A stretch of DNA of 64,000 bases, taken from the NCBI GenBank assembly GCA_029582165.1, contig CM055882.1, positions 11,364,001 to 11,428,000 of the forward strand, given 5' to 3'. Shown piece after piece: positions 54,001 to 64,000 of this stretch; position 1 is the stretch's first letter, and the number at the start of each line of letters is the position of its first letter. Source of the stretch: Portulaca oleracea. Lineage: Eukaryota > Streptophyta > Magnoliopsida > Caryophyllales > Portulacaceae. Made by a program: the position numbers and the translations under genes. The notes beneath the pieces were generated by a model that saw nothing but the letters and a program-made list of their open reading frames with translations, was not told where the DNA came from and did no database searches.

Positions 54001-57000
54001 ATGTAGTGATCTTGGATAACCTGCCTTTTCCTAATCCTCAATCATTTCTTTCACTATTGTGTTTTTCTTTTCTTTTCAATCTTTATTTTCACTACTATTT
54101 TTCAATTATTTTCAGTGTTTTTAGTTCATTCTTGTTTCTTAATTTTATTTTCTAGCTTTCCGGTACTTAAATACATGATTATTTTATCTTTTGTCAATGT
54201 TGCATTCTAGTGAATCTATTTACTTCCCAAGTGGAATGTGAACTCAGCTTTCACCAATCAAGTGTAAATCGGCAAAAGGACCTTCAAATTCTCTTCCTAG
54301 TCTAATCATATCATGGTTCCTTAGCAAACTTCCCATCTTGATTTAAGCCACATTTCTTTCTGGTCCCCTCTTCATAAAGTAAATAAACAACGGATAAAGC
54401 ACATAATGGCAAAAAAGTGATGAAATACACTCGGAAGAAATTTTTTTAAAAAAAAATCTCATCAACCTTGTAATCCTGCATGAACTCGTAGTGAAGGACT
54501 GTATCTGGGTCACTGCTTGCAGCGCGTAGGAACTTGTCCAGTCCTTCCCGAGGTCCATTGTCCACTGTTGATAAGAGGAGGTAAATGTGAAGAGAAGTGA
54601 TTTGAGTAACTCATGATCACATTTTTGTAATTGATCCATTCCTAAGCAATATATAGAAGCAGTAGCAATGATATACTCTAAACGATCTCCAGTCTGGATA
54701 CTTAATGGCAAAATAGTTCAGCTCAGTGTCATAAAACTGACAACCTTCTAGTTCTTTTGTCAGACGAACCCAAATTATGTAATACATGACATGTCCAGAC
54801 ATGTTTGCCTTTCACCAGCATGGAAGATTATGACAGCAATACTATTAGGACTTGTACATGTTAAGAGTAGTTGAATAAAATCATTTACTTGCTGATATCC
54901 CCAAGAAGATATAAACAATATAGAAACAAGTCACTTACCGCAATTGGTGCCGAGGACATATAGCTTTTCCATATTCAAATATTTTTCCACTGATCTTAAT
55001 GCTGCAGTTAGATAATCCTGCATTTTAGTCACACCAATCACCACCAAGGAAGACAAATTAAAATACAGCATCAAAGTCACTGAAATGAACTTACCTTGCA
55101 CTTGACAACCAACACCACAAAAGAGCAGACGTTTTACACCAGCTGCCTGTACGATGCAAGAAAAGAACATACAGAATTTTCAACATATTTGAAAATGCTT
55201 GTAATCTTATACGGAATCTGACTATCAAATTGATGACTTGACCCCAAAGGTACCACCATAGAAATTATAGTTCCTTTCTTGTGAGTCTTTTATCCATTCT
55301 CCCTTTCTTCTGACAAGGCTTGTTTACTTCTAGAAAGTTTACATAAGTGAGTTGGAGTAGCACTAACAGAAAATAATATATTGCCAGTTTTCTTTATACC
55401 TATTGTTTAAAGGCAAACCGTGAACATTCTGCTTAAAATATGCTGTACACAATATAGAGTGAATATAAAGATAGACTTGTGTAATGCTGTTATGCAACTT
55501 ATATAAAACAAGCAGCCACCTCAACAAGAGCAAGCGTATTCAGATTAGGAGACAGAGTTGGCTTAACACCTTTCGCTGCAAGGACTTCTTCAGGTGTTCT
55601 GTTGGACCAAGAAAACAGAGGAAGACAATTAGACTCAGGCGGAGCAGACTGTAAATGCATGAAACTGAGATAAAAAAATATAAATCAAGCTCAGAGTCAC
55701 AGTTACCAGGATCAAAACAAATAGAAAATTACAAGGGAACTTAGCCTTTGTAATGGGATTTTGGAGGGGCGATCCTTATGGAACTCATGCATATGAGCAT
55801 GAAAGGAGACCCTGGTAACTATAACCAATACAATATTATAGAAGATTTACGAAAGAGCTTGAACAGCAAACCTGGCTAAAACGGGCCTTGGAGTAAATCT
55901 ATCCTCTGGATCACTGCATGGAAAGAAAAATTGGACTATCCACAGATAAATGACAATGAAAACATGCTGTAACCACATAATGTTAATGTCAGGTTTCACA
56001 TCTACCTCTGCACGCAGATAACAGCTTCAACTTTTCCTGCTTTAAGCATTTCAATTGCAATAGTAGTCACTATACCAGTCCACTGTGCTCCTGTTAGCAG
56101 GCAAAATCGAGAGCACCATAAGTGCATTGAATAATAGTTATACTGTCTCCAATCATGATAAAATAAGTTAAGAAGATGAGGGGGAATCTAGTTGCCCTGG
56201 ACAATGCACAATATCCTATTGATCCCAAGTAGAAAATCAAGATAACTAAATAGAACAGTGGAGCAACTGACTGGAAAGGCAAGATAAACTTTCCAAAAGC
56301 CCATCTAATCACATATTTGGCCCAGATCCAGAAGTATATTGACTAAAACTTTTGCTGTCTCCATTCATATTGTAAAATAAATCAAGAATCCCCCCCCCCC
56401 CCCTTTTACACAAGACAATGCACATTATGATATTGATGATAAGTAGAGAATCAAGATATCCAATAAAACAGCAGAATAACTAACTTGAAAGACAAGATAA
56501 ACTAGGCAAAAGCCCATCTAAATCACATATTTAGTCCATATTCATAGTTACTTGCATTCACCATAGTTAGTTGTTTCAGCTGCGTACCAAGATCATGATC
56601 AATATCTTCATTAGCACAAAATAGTCAAAATCTTCAAGATACTAAACAAATAGCATATCAATATCGTCAGTTATAGTAAATCACACAAATGGCAATGGGG
56701 AAATTGAAATTTCATATTCGAAGTTCTAAAACTACCGAAAATGGAAGCAAACTAGAACCACAAACTTTCACGTTAGTTATAAACAGACATGAAGTGAAGG
56801 ATCCCACTACAGTTGTCACAATTTCACATCTTCAATTTTTAGTATAGGTTTTATTACACAAAAACTTTACCATCAACAGGTTGAACTTTACGAGCATATA
56901 GTACATCCTCATAGACTCCTAGATATGTCTCATCGAGTGAGTCCTCCTTCCTGCCTCTCCCATGGACAACGGGTTCCAAGCTCTAGCATAGCAAAACAGG

Positions 57001-60000
57001 GAAAGAATTCAGCATATAAGGATATAAAATATCAGAACACGGAAATAGACTTTGAGCCAGAGACAGAACCATATACTAAACCATTCAGTGTTATATAAGT
57101 AAACAAGGTCTGGCACAGACTCCAGAGACAAGCAGCAGGTGACATTAACTATACAAGCATCTCCTCCAGAGGAGAAAACATTCAACTTGATTAAAACACA
57201 CTCAGAGGTTTCAGGAATTCACCAAAGACTCCTCTAAGTGTAATTATAATGCTTTCAGAGTTGATGGAATCCTACTCTAGTGACTAAACATATGCATGAT
57301 AAATTAATCTAAGATAAAGCTCTTGAAACATCTCGACTTAAGCATAAGGGCAGTAGTCTGACATCAAGACATGAGAATAACCATGAAAACTAGCTTGCGA
57401 AAATCCAACTCCAGGTCGAACCAATTTCAGACAGGCTCAATGTCCTAAACAGTAACCCAAAATTGTCATCACAACAGTAGATGGTATGTGTGATAGAGAA
57501 CATATTTATTAAGTCCGGTCTTTTGGTAATTGTGCTGCCCCAATGGCATGATTACCAAGAACAGGCTCCAGCAACATTATGATTATTTCATGACCAAATA
57601 TAGGTGCTTTTTTAGGAAACATTACACTTCATCAGAAAGGACTAAATTAGACCACAAGATATAGTATTAAACCAAAACCTCCCATGAGAATTCCACCTAA
57701 TAAAGCATGGAAGGAATATCATATGTTATTAACCAACTCGCAGACCCCCACCCCACCCTTATTGTGCACTGCCACAAAATTTTCGAGAAAGACAGAGAAA
57801 CATACTTCAATGCGAGACATGCCATCACCCAGGAACGCGCAGGCATCCTTCACATGAGCAATGTAATAAGTGTCACAAAGCCCACAACGACTGCATTGGG
57901 ACAAAAGGAAGAATAAGAAACTCATTAGGCCATTAAAATATCAAATATCCCAACTTTCGCCTTTTTTTCCCTTGGATTAAGCTAAAAGCTCTCCTATCTG
58001 TCATCTAATGTCAAGGTTAAAACCTTTTCTCTAATCTTCATGCCAACACAAGTAAAACGTAGGCAACCCTACAGCTATCTTGGCTACCATAATATATTTG
58101 AAAATAAGCATATACAAACATACCTATATCCACAAACACTCCCCATTTTCTGATTAATTAGAAGGTATGCAATACTTTAGAATAACATTCCTACTGCCGA
58201 TGTTGCATGCAACGTCAAAAATTGGCAGGACATAAGAGAAGGAGACACATTAAATTTGTCCTCAAAACTCAAGAGTACTCATTTTTCATGCCTAGATAAG
58301 TTATCCATGGTGCATCTGAATTTCTATCACCCCTAAGCACAACACTCAAGCCATACAACATCCTCAAAAAGTAAAGGTTGAAATCAGGAAGAGACAAATC
58401 TCTGCCTTCAAAGATCTGTAGATTTCTTTCTTTCTAGTAACCCACCGAATAACCAAACAAACCAATTTCCAAACTCCACTAACCCAACACTCCTTCACCG
58501 TTCTCCAAGCCGAAAGCACATCCTTCAAATTATACAACTGGATCCATCATTTCTTCACCCTTCTCCAAGCCAAAAGCACAACCTTTAAATTAGACGATTG
58601 AACCCAACTAACCCCATCAAAGAACCAGTTAAGTGCTAAAACAAAGAGATTCACCATTAGCTATGGAAAAGAGTCAATCCAAAGACTCTTCCTCATCAAA
58701 ACACATTAAACACCTACTTGGTGGATCTCTTAAAATTCTTCTTCTAAGTATGCCATCCATAGGAATCTTATTACCACCTTAAAGCAAAGAAACATGCTTT
58801 TCTAGGAACCTTAAATTTCAAACTGGACTTGGAGATGGGATTTAGTTTATTCAAGGCTCCAAAATGTATGTTACAAAAATTCTCAATAGTAAAATACTCC
58901 TTGGAGTCATATGATCAAATAATCATGTCATTAACACGAGGCAAAACCACCCTCTCGGAGTCTCGGGAAGCAAGCCAACAAAATGCATATGCTATTCTCT
59001 TCCCAAACATTAAGGCTTCTAACAAAAATGAAATCCCAATGGGCATTGTAACCACTCCATAAAACCTTCTACCTTAAACAAGTCACCGTAGAAGGATAAC
59101 AGGTCGATCTTCACACCAAACTCATGCCAAAACAACATCCTAGTGTCATTCTTCACCTCAAAATGCACTAAGGATTTGAAGCACTCCAGGCCAATTGAGA
59201 TACACCTCATGCACCCAGCCCCATGGGCATTGAGAACTCTTCCTACTTGTCCAAAATCATCAATGTCACATTCTTCCTTCATCGCATTTTTCCACAGCAC
59301 CCTGTTTTTCTTAAGAATGTTAAGGACCACATGAATGGCTTGTTCTTTGATGTATTATTTGTAGTGCTATACTAAATTTATAGATAAAGATCTATGCCCA
59401 ACAACATGGCACCGTTCGGTTAGAGGGAAGCTTTTTGAGAGGGGGCCATGTAAATAACTAAATAAGGGGTTGCCTTTAGAGATAAAACAAAATTACCATA
59501 TATGCTAGTCTAGGTCTATAGTCATCCAGCTTCCATACAATGTGCACGTAATGTATCTAATTAGAAGTTGGACACCTTGTTGCTATTCTTTCACCAGGTT
59601 CACCCATATTTTGTGGCCATTTGTACACGAAGATCTTCCAACTCCAATGTAGGTAGTTTTACTTTTATAAGCATCACCAACAGCGCACCAGCACCATAGC
59701 ACACACATGATGTAACACCCCGCTATATGGTTAAAGTGTGGCTCAAAGGGTTTGAAATGACTACTTATATCACCAAGATGCACCTTCTTTTAAGGTAGTC
59801 CATCCATTGGGAACTCCTCAGTTAAGCGTGCTTGGCTCGGAGTAGTCTTACGATGGGTGACCTAGAAAGTTTTCCCAGGGGCAACGTGTGAGCAAGACGA
59901 AGCACACTGGAAATACTCGTGGTGATTTGTGGGGCCAGTCAGCAATCCTTGAAGCAATTATCGGTAATGTCCGCGGCTTGGAAAAGGTCGGGGCGTTACA

Positions 60001-60558
60001 CATGATCTCAAGAGACCCACCAAAAATAAAAAAGAGTGGAAACATTTGGAACTGACATCACTTGAGGGAGTTCGTAAGATTCCACATTCAACACAAATCA
60101 ACAATCTCAAGACATGTCAACAAGGTTCCTCCTTTTTGCAATAGAATCAACATGAAGAGCCGGACAAATCAATTGCCCTAGTTCTAGGTCATCGTACAGA
60201 AGTGTCACAAATGGTTCCGACAATCAAACTGAATTGGGGAATGAAGCCATAATTCCAATTAAAATAGATTCAAGTAAAAGAAACCTGCAATGGTCTTTAG
60301 CAGGGTAGACACCGCCAGGAGGAATAGGACGCGACTTCTCTCTCCAATCGGGTCGGAGCTTCGTCGTCTTCGGAGCTCCAGAATCTAAGTAATCCAAAGT
60401 AGTACTTCAATTTCATTCAGGGTCACTCAAACAATCAAGTAGTGAGATGAAAACTGAAAATGAGGAGAGAGAAACATACCTGAAGAAGAAGAAGAAGAAG
60501 AAGAAGAAGAAGAAGAACGAGCGAAGATTGCCGGGAAGAGGAGAGAGAAGGACGCCAT
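51008..60558 (-). CDS. HCAR: 7-hydroxymethyl chlorophyll a reductase, chloroplastic
   Basis: HCAR reduces 7-hydroxymethyl chlorophyll a to chlorophyll a with ferredoxin, the last step from chlorophyll b in the chlorophyll cycle, in plastids. Nineteen exons: 60558-60480, 60384-60285, 57890-57806, 56982-56871, 56090-56006, 55913-55872, 55598-55520, 55146-55095, 55001-54939, 54564-54467, 53416-53381, 53275-53214, 52409-52382, 52204-52125, 51991-51922, 51830-51773, 51444-51380, 51300-51206, 51110-51008. All introns are GT-AG and phases agree, giving 463 residues (Arabidopsis about 462). The start MASFSLLFPAIFAR plus a Ser run is a transit peptide. Iron-sulfur Cys are C59, C62, C65, C77 (SRCGLCDTYY) and C296, C299 (APSCYSCFDY). 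LLFCGVGCQVQ (202-211) marks the FrhB/FdhB N-domain; the C-domain follows to about 410. No lesion is visible. Intron 2 (2.4 kb) holds retroelement debris. Confidence 0.93.
53417..54466 (-). other. HCAR intron 10; nothing coding seen
   Basis: The 1,050-bp intron has a T-rich middle (54050-54150) and no recognisable mobile element. Short ORFs across it overlap exon 10 or have no motif. Confidence 0.6.
56120..56555. repeat. ~210-bp direct duplication in HCAR intron 4
   Basis: The segment around CTGTCTCCAATCATGATAAA, GACAATGCACAATAT, AGCAACTGACTGGAAAGGCA, AAAAGCCCATCTAATCACAT (56140-56315) recurs at 56355-56550 with about 80 percent agreement. The second copy contains a C15 run (about 56390-56403). 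It is an old tandem duplication that lengthened the intron. Confidence 0.75.
58380..59350 (-). pseudogene. LINE reverse transcriptase C-terminal / zf-RVT fragment in HCAR intron 2
   Basis: Minus-strand frames read GRVLNAHGAGCMRCISIGLE, VKNDTRMLFWHEFGVKIDLL (the 'FWxDxW' region after LINE reverse transcriptase), IIWSYDSKEYFTIENFC, KFKVPRKACFFALRW and LMCF.EEESLDWLFS, the order of the zf-RVT domain at plant LINE C-termini. Stops and frameshifts are frequent. A 60-bp duplication (CTTCTCCAAGCCAAAAGCAC near 58560 and its variant near 58500) repeats about 20 residues. It has the same orientation as HCAR. No poly(A) tail or target-site duplication was found, so the borders are approximate. Confidence 0.55.
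59706..60005 (+). mobile_element. Cassandra solo LTR with target-site duplication (in HCAR intron 2)
   Basis: LTR 59711-60000 (290 bp) opens TGTAACACCCC and ends GGGGCGTTACA, flanked by a perfect 5-bp duplication CATGA (59706-59710, 60001-60005). There is no internal domain, so it is a solo LTR left by LTR-LTR recombination. It carries the 5S-derived segment and is much better preserved than the copy at 139-390. It lies antisense to HCAR. Confidence 0.88.
59799..59892 (+). other. 5S rRNA-derived segment within the solo LTR
   Basis: GGGAACTCCTCAGTTAAGCG, TGCTTGG and CGATGGGTGACC match the plant 5S rRNA internal promoter (box A and box C regions). Family knowledge says such segments can bind TFIIIA and be transcribed by RNA polymerase III. 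Activity here is unproven. Confidence 0.8.
60482..60516. repeat. GAA/TTC microsatellite inside HCAR exon 1
   Basis: About 11 trinucleotide units, read as TCT codons on the minus strand, giving a run of 12 Ser in the transit peptide. The tract ends 3 bases before the exon 1 donor. Confidence 0.9.
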
Positions 60559-60830
60559 TGCAGAGGTCGGAGTACAAGAATCCGGTGACTGGTTTTGCGC
60601 CACAAGATTTTTACGTCAAAGATTATACATACGTCTAATTCGTTATCGTTAACGGATCTTTTTCTGCTCCATTTTCTGGCGCATTTTTAACCCAAAACGG
60701 CGTCGTTTTCTAGGGTTTATTTTTTTGCCCTTTCCAAATTACAGCTTCCTGATTTGTCCTAAACTTGAAGGATGAAGAAAATAAAGAACCGCAGTAAAAC
60801 TTGAGAAGATGGAGAAAAAAACTCGTTTTT
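60559..60830 (-). promoter_or_regulatory. HCAR 5' flank
   Basis: Upstream of the ATG on the minus strand, with the 5' UTR and presumably the core promoter. No clear TATA box was seen. The sequence CGGCGTCGTTTT near 60700 lies in a GC-richer patch often found near plant transcription starts. Confidence 0.4.
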
Positions 60831-61254
60831 TCTTTGTTGTCCTTAAATCTTTGATGTCGCCCTTAATTGTTCAAATGAATTTCTATACTATCCCTGCCCC
60901 CATCCTCACTCTCATTCTCACTTCACTCTCTCTCTAGTCATATGCTCTCTCTCTAAACTCTCCCTCACTCACAACCAACTGTCGACCACCGCCGCCCAAC
61001 GCTGCCGACCACCACCGACAACCGCCACAGACCAGCACCAACCACCGCCGGGGACCACCGCAGCTCAACGCCGCCGCCTACAATCCTCTGCCGCTACACC
61101 GAAACAACCCCGGAAAAGGTAAATTTTAGTTTTTTTATAAATTTAAAGTTGAATTTGTAGTTGTTTGTTGTAAAATTTGAATTTTAGGGATAGAATGTTT
61201 TAATTTTAGGGATATAATGGATTAGGTTGGGCTAAAACAAAAACAAAAAAAGAT

Positions 61255-61424
61255 GAAAAAAACACTGGATTCCACCCCAGACGCCCCCAGATCGCATCTA
61301 AGGCTTGGCCGAGACGCGCCCAGAACGCGTCTCGGCGAAGCACCAGACGCGATTTGAGTGCGTCCCGACCAAGCCCCAGACGCGATCTGGGGGCGTCTGG
61401 GGTGGAATCCAGTGTTTTCCGTCT
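61255..61424. repeat. GC-rich 165-bp palindrome
   Basis: AACACTGGATTCCACCCCAG and ACGCCCCCAGATCGC at the left are exactly inverted at the right (GCGATCTGGGGGCGT, CTGGGGTGGAATCCAGTGTT). The inner arms (GGCTTGGCCGAGACGCG against CGTCCCGACCAAGCC) pair with mismatches. Only about 20 bases are unpaired in the centre. Confidence 0.9.
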
Positions 61425-61574
61425 TTTTTTATTTTATTTTATGTTATTTGGAAATTTGAACCTGAATTTGTATTTGTTTGTTATAAAATTTGAATTAGAA
61501 GGGTTAAAATGTTTTAATTTATGAATGTGAATGGGATAGGGTGGGAATAACAAAAAAAAGGCCGAAAACGTTGT

Positions 61575-61990
61575 AAACAGCCCTAGACGCACCCATATCG
61601 CGTATGGGGCTTGGCCGGGACGCGATCTGGGGGCGTTCGGATTGGCCGGTGAAATTTGTTTTAGTTTTTTTTTTTAATTTTTAAATTTAATGTTCTACCC
61701 AAATGTGAAAAATAATAATCGTTTAAAAATAATTTTAATTTTTTTTAAAATTTTAACGAATCATGTTTCAAACGCCCCGGATAAGCGTCTACGCCATGAC
61801 CAAAACACCCTAAAACAGCGTCTACACCAAAGACGAAACGCGTCATGGACGCGTCTTGACCAAGGATCAGCCGCGCCCAAAGCGCGTCTCGTCCTTGGTT
61901 GAGACGCATCCGTAGCGCGTTTTTACCTTGGCCCGGGCGCGTCTTTTATGCGTCTTAACCGTGGACAAACCGCTATATTCACGCGTTTCA
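61575..61990. repeat. array of GACGCG/GCGTCT words
   Basis: GACGCGTCT, GCGCGTCTCG, GACGCATCC, GGGCGCGTCTT, AGCGTCTACGCC and similar words recur about every 20-30 bases, often beside CTTGGCC or CCAAGG. This is a diverged tandem or inverted array; ORFs across it are fortuitous. Confidence 0.7.
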
Positions 61991-62354
61991 TCTTCCGGCA
62001 CAAAAAATTAAAATATAACTTAAAAACAACGATTAAACATAAAAAAAAAATTACCTCTTCTTCTTCAGATGATGATCCGTTACTCATTTTCAACAAATTA
62101 GTGTTTAGATTTTGAGGATTTAGATGGAAAGGGAGAAATTTTTAGAGAGAGAAAGAGAGTGGGAAGTAATGGAAAGTGTTTGAGGGCCAAGGGCATAACA
62201 TGGAAATTTTATGTTAATTAAGGGCGACGCATAGTAAAACAAGGGCGACAAAGAGTAATGCCCGAAAAAAAACACTAGGAAAAAAGGGAGAGAAAAATTG
62301 GAAAGTTTTTTACTTTATTTGACCATGATAGAAAATACGGTACAAACTATATTA

Positions 62355-62912
62355 CTCCCTCCGTTCCAAAATAATTGACGCATAGTAATAAAATACAGAT
62401 GCCAAGGCCTAACTGAATTAAGGAGTTACTGAGGGTGACCCACATGCAATTTCACCACTTCCCTTGCCAATTTTCCAGCTTTTTTTTTCTTTCACACAGT
62501 AATCAAAAGGCTCAAAAGGGGATTGTGAGGGGAATAAAGAAAACATAAAAAGTAAAAGTAATAAATATAATTAATGATTAAAGATAAAATAAGTTACTCT
62601 CTCCGTTCTTTTTATTTGTCTTTCACACTTTTTGAAGTCCATCTTTAATCAACAATTTCACACATAATACTTTTATAACGAACTACGATATTATACTTTT
62701 TTAATAGTATTTTTTATAATGAATCTAACAATATCAATTTTGTATGATGAATCATTATACAAATTAAGATAATGACGGTCAAAGTTTTTAACACAATTAT
62801 CAAGGTGACAATTAAAAAAAACGGATGGAGTAGTTAGATATTGGAAAATGTAAAGTAACAATTATTTTGGAACAAAAAAAGTAAAGTGTCAATTAATATG
62901 GAACGGATGGAG
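62355..62912. mobile_element. Stowaway-like MITE with another nested inside
   Basis: Outer: CTCCCTCCGTTCCAAAATAA (62355) to TTAATATGGAACGGATGGAG (62912). Inner: CTCTCTCCGTTCTTTTTATT (62597) to AAAAAAACGGATGGAG (62830). TA flanks both. The inner element belongs to a different subfamily (CATTTGTC-like interior). Confidence 0.75.
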
Positions 62913-63612
62913 TAGTTTCATAGTTATTGATGATATTAATACACAATTAATATTAATTGAGGGAATAATTTATAATCTATTCTAACAATGCAAACCATAT
63001 CGGTTTCGTTAATGGTTGTAGTTAAAATATAATAATGATGCATGTTGCAGGCAAGTAAGACAACGGTAGAGATGAAATAAAGATCAAATCAAATGATATT
63101 TCATTCTCCCTTGTATTGTAGCATACTAGCTAAATGGCTCGTCCAATGGACGGGATATATATTTTGTATTTTTGAAATTATATTTATCAATAACTTTTTC
63201 AATATTTTTTATCTATCATTTTGAAAAAAAATGAAGAAATCAATGTAAAAAAATTAGATAGAAATAAATTAAATGACAAAATATCATTAATGATTGAAAA
63301 CATAAATGTGATAAATAATAAAGATAAAAAAAAAAGTAAGTTAAGTGAGAACAAATAAAAAATGACGAAGGGAGTATAATGAAGTATATTACAATACTTT
63401 TCCCATTATATAAATAATAAGCTTGTAAAAGTTAATAAAATACGTTCACCCGACAATTAACTTAATTCAAACTAATCATATCCTTTCTTATTTTATTCTT
63501 TCCTTTCATTTCTTTTCTCCTAATTTAACCTAAACCTAACCTGATTAAAAAATAACGTCTGAATGAATGAAAAAGGTTTTTACCTCATTTATTTTTTATA
63601 AAAAAATAATTA
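62913..63612. other. AT-rich spacer; no gene seen
   Basis: A lone Stowaway-like right end GACGAAGGGAG is at 63364-63374. No gene recognised. Confidence 0.5.
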
Positions 63613-63865
63613 CTCCCTCTGTTCTTTTTCATTTGTCATTTTCGATTTTCAGTGTCAATCTTTAATCAATAATTTCTAATATAAAATTTGTATATTTATA
63701 AAATTTGGATAAAAAATATAATATTATACTTTTTTTAATAACATTTTTTTATAAAGAATCTAACAATATCAATTTTGTATGATGAATCATTATACAATTA
63801 AGATATTAATGGTCAAAATTTTTAACACAATTTTCTAGGCGCCAGATAAATAAAAACGGAGGTGG
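63613..63865. mobile_element. Stowaway-like MITE
   Basis: CTCCCTCTGTTCTTTTTCAT (63613) to AAATAAAAACGGAGGTGG (63865), both flanked by TA. Same subfamily as 27706-27940 and 62597-62830. Confidence 0.75.
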
Positions 63866-64000
63866 TACTTACTGAAAAATTAGCAAAATTATAATTAGAA
63901 ATAAATACAAAAAAGAAAAAGGGAAAAGGAAAACTAAAAAAACACAAAAAAGAAAAAGGGAAAACAAGAAAAAGGAAAAATAAAAAATCATCACAACACA
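63866..64000. other. A-rich tail of the window
   Basis: Purine-rich AAAAAGAAAAAGGGAAAA repeats with no coding content. Confidence 0.7.

Larger units (their letters stand above)
57891..60284 (-). other. HCAR intron 2 (2.4 kb)
   Basis: It holds a LINE reverse-transcriptase/zf-RVT fragment (about 58380-59350), a Cassandra solo LTR (59711-60000) and flanking AT-rich sequence. It is the longest HCAR intron. Confidence 0.75.
60835..62265. mobile_element. putative terminal-repeat DNA element with GC-rich palindrome and GACGC array
   Basis: The left end (CTTTGTTGTCCTTAAATCTT, then GATGTCGCCCTTAATTG; about 60833-60874) and right end (TTAATTAAGGGCGACGCATA, AACAAGGGCGACAAAG; about 62213-62254) are imperfect inverse copies. 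Inside are a C-rich leader with a GT donor-like AAAAGGTAAATTTT (about 61115), a 165-bp palindrome, an array of GACGCG/GCGTCT words, and on the minus strand a small exon-like MSNGSSSEEEE followed by GT (about 62087-62052). It could be a deletion derivative of a PIF/Harbinger- or Mutator-like transposon; no transposase is present. Confidence 0.5.

Noticed and set aside
61690..61902. 70-codon plus-strand ORF in the GACGC array
   Set aside because: Composition-driven ORF in a repeat array without conserved pattern.

Overview
The window reads as nuclear DNA of a flowering plant. It is AT-rich, its genes have GT-AG introns, and most of it is transposable-element debris. Two intact host genes stand out: a YUCCA-type flavin monooxygenase (about 44.5-46.8 kb, + strand, 3 coding exons, 432 codons) and a 7-hydroxymethyl chlorophyll a reductase, HCAR (about 60.6-51.0 kb, - strand, 19 coding exons reconstructed by eye, 463 codons). 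The LINE whose first ORF starts with an RRM, the Sirevirus and the Cassandra elements fit a eudicot. The RRM LINE type was first described in beet, so Caryophyllales is possible, but I cannot fix the species.

Layout. 0-0.4 kb: internal domain and 3' LTR of a Cassandra TRIM carrying a 5S rRNA-derived segment. 0.4-4.8 kb: retroelement scraps and two tandem, decayed S28 serine carboxypeptidase pseudogenes (- strand). 4.9-5.8 kb: a terminal-repeat element rich in GATCC words with a long-TIR MITE inside it. 5.8-8.5 kb: a LINE on the - strand with a 16-bp target-site duplication that has both ends and ORF1 but no ORF2. 9.1-9.8 kb: GC-rich LTR-like DNA ending in a large hairpin around a TA repeat. 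14.58-17.07 kb: an internally deleted Ty1/copia element. 17.1-25.84 kb: a full-length Sirevirus-type copia element (LTRs, PBS, gag, pol, a third ORF and repeated purine tracts, TSD AATTT), recent by LTR similarity but broken in every ORF. 25.9-44 kb: AT-rich spacer with many Stowaway-like MITEs, a CACTA-like MITE nested in one of them, copia gag remnants, and a second copia element of the 14.58 kb family (35.465-38.065 kb, TSD AAACT) that landed in the middle of a long-inverted-repeat element. 44.3-46.8 kb: YUCCA. 46.8-51 kb: spacer with MITEs. 51.0-60.6 kb: HCAR; its second intron holds a LINE zf-RVT fragment and a Cassandra solo LTR (TSD CATGA). 60.8-62.3 kb: a putative terminal-repeat element with a striking GC-rich palindrome and GACGC-word array. 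62.3-64 kb: nested Stowaway-like MITEs.

The two host genes are not functionally linked: YUCCA makes the auxin indole-3-acetic acid, while HCAR works in the chlorophyll cycle and in chlorophyll b breakdown in plastids. The most unusual structures are the copia element whose 3' LTR is followed by a primer-binding site and a second LTR tip, the LINE that lacks ORF2 but has both ends, the third ORF of the Sirevirus, and the palindromic element upstream of HCAR. I found no CRISPR array, no bacterial-type system and no clear tRNA gene.
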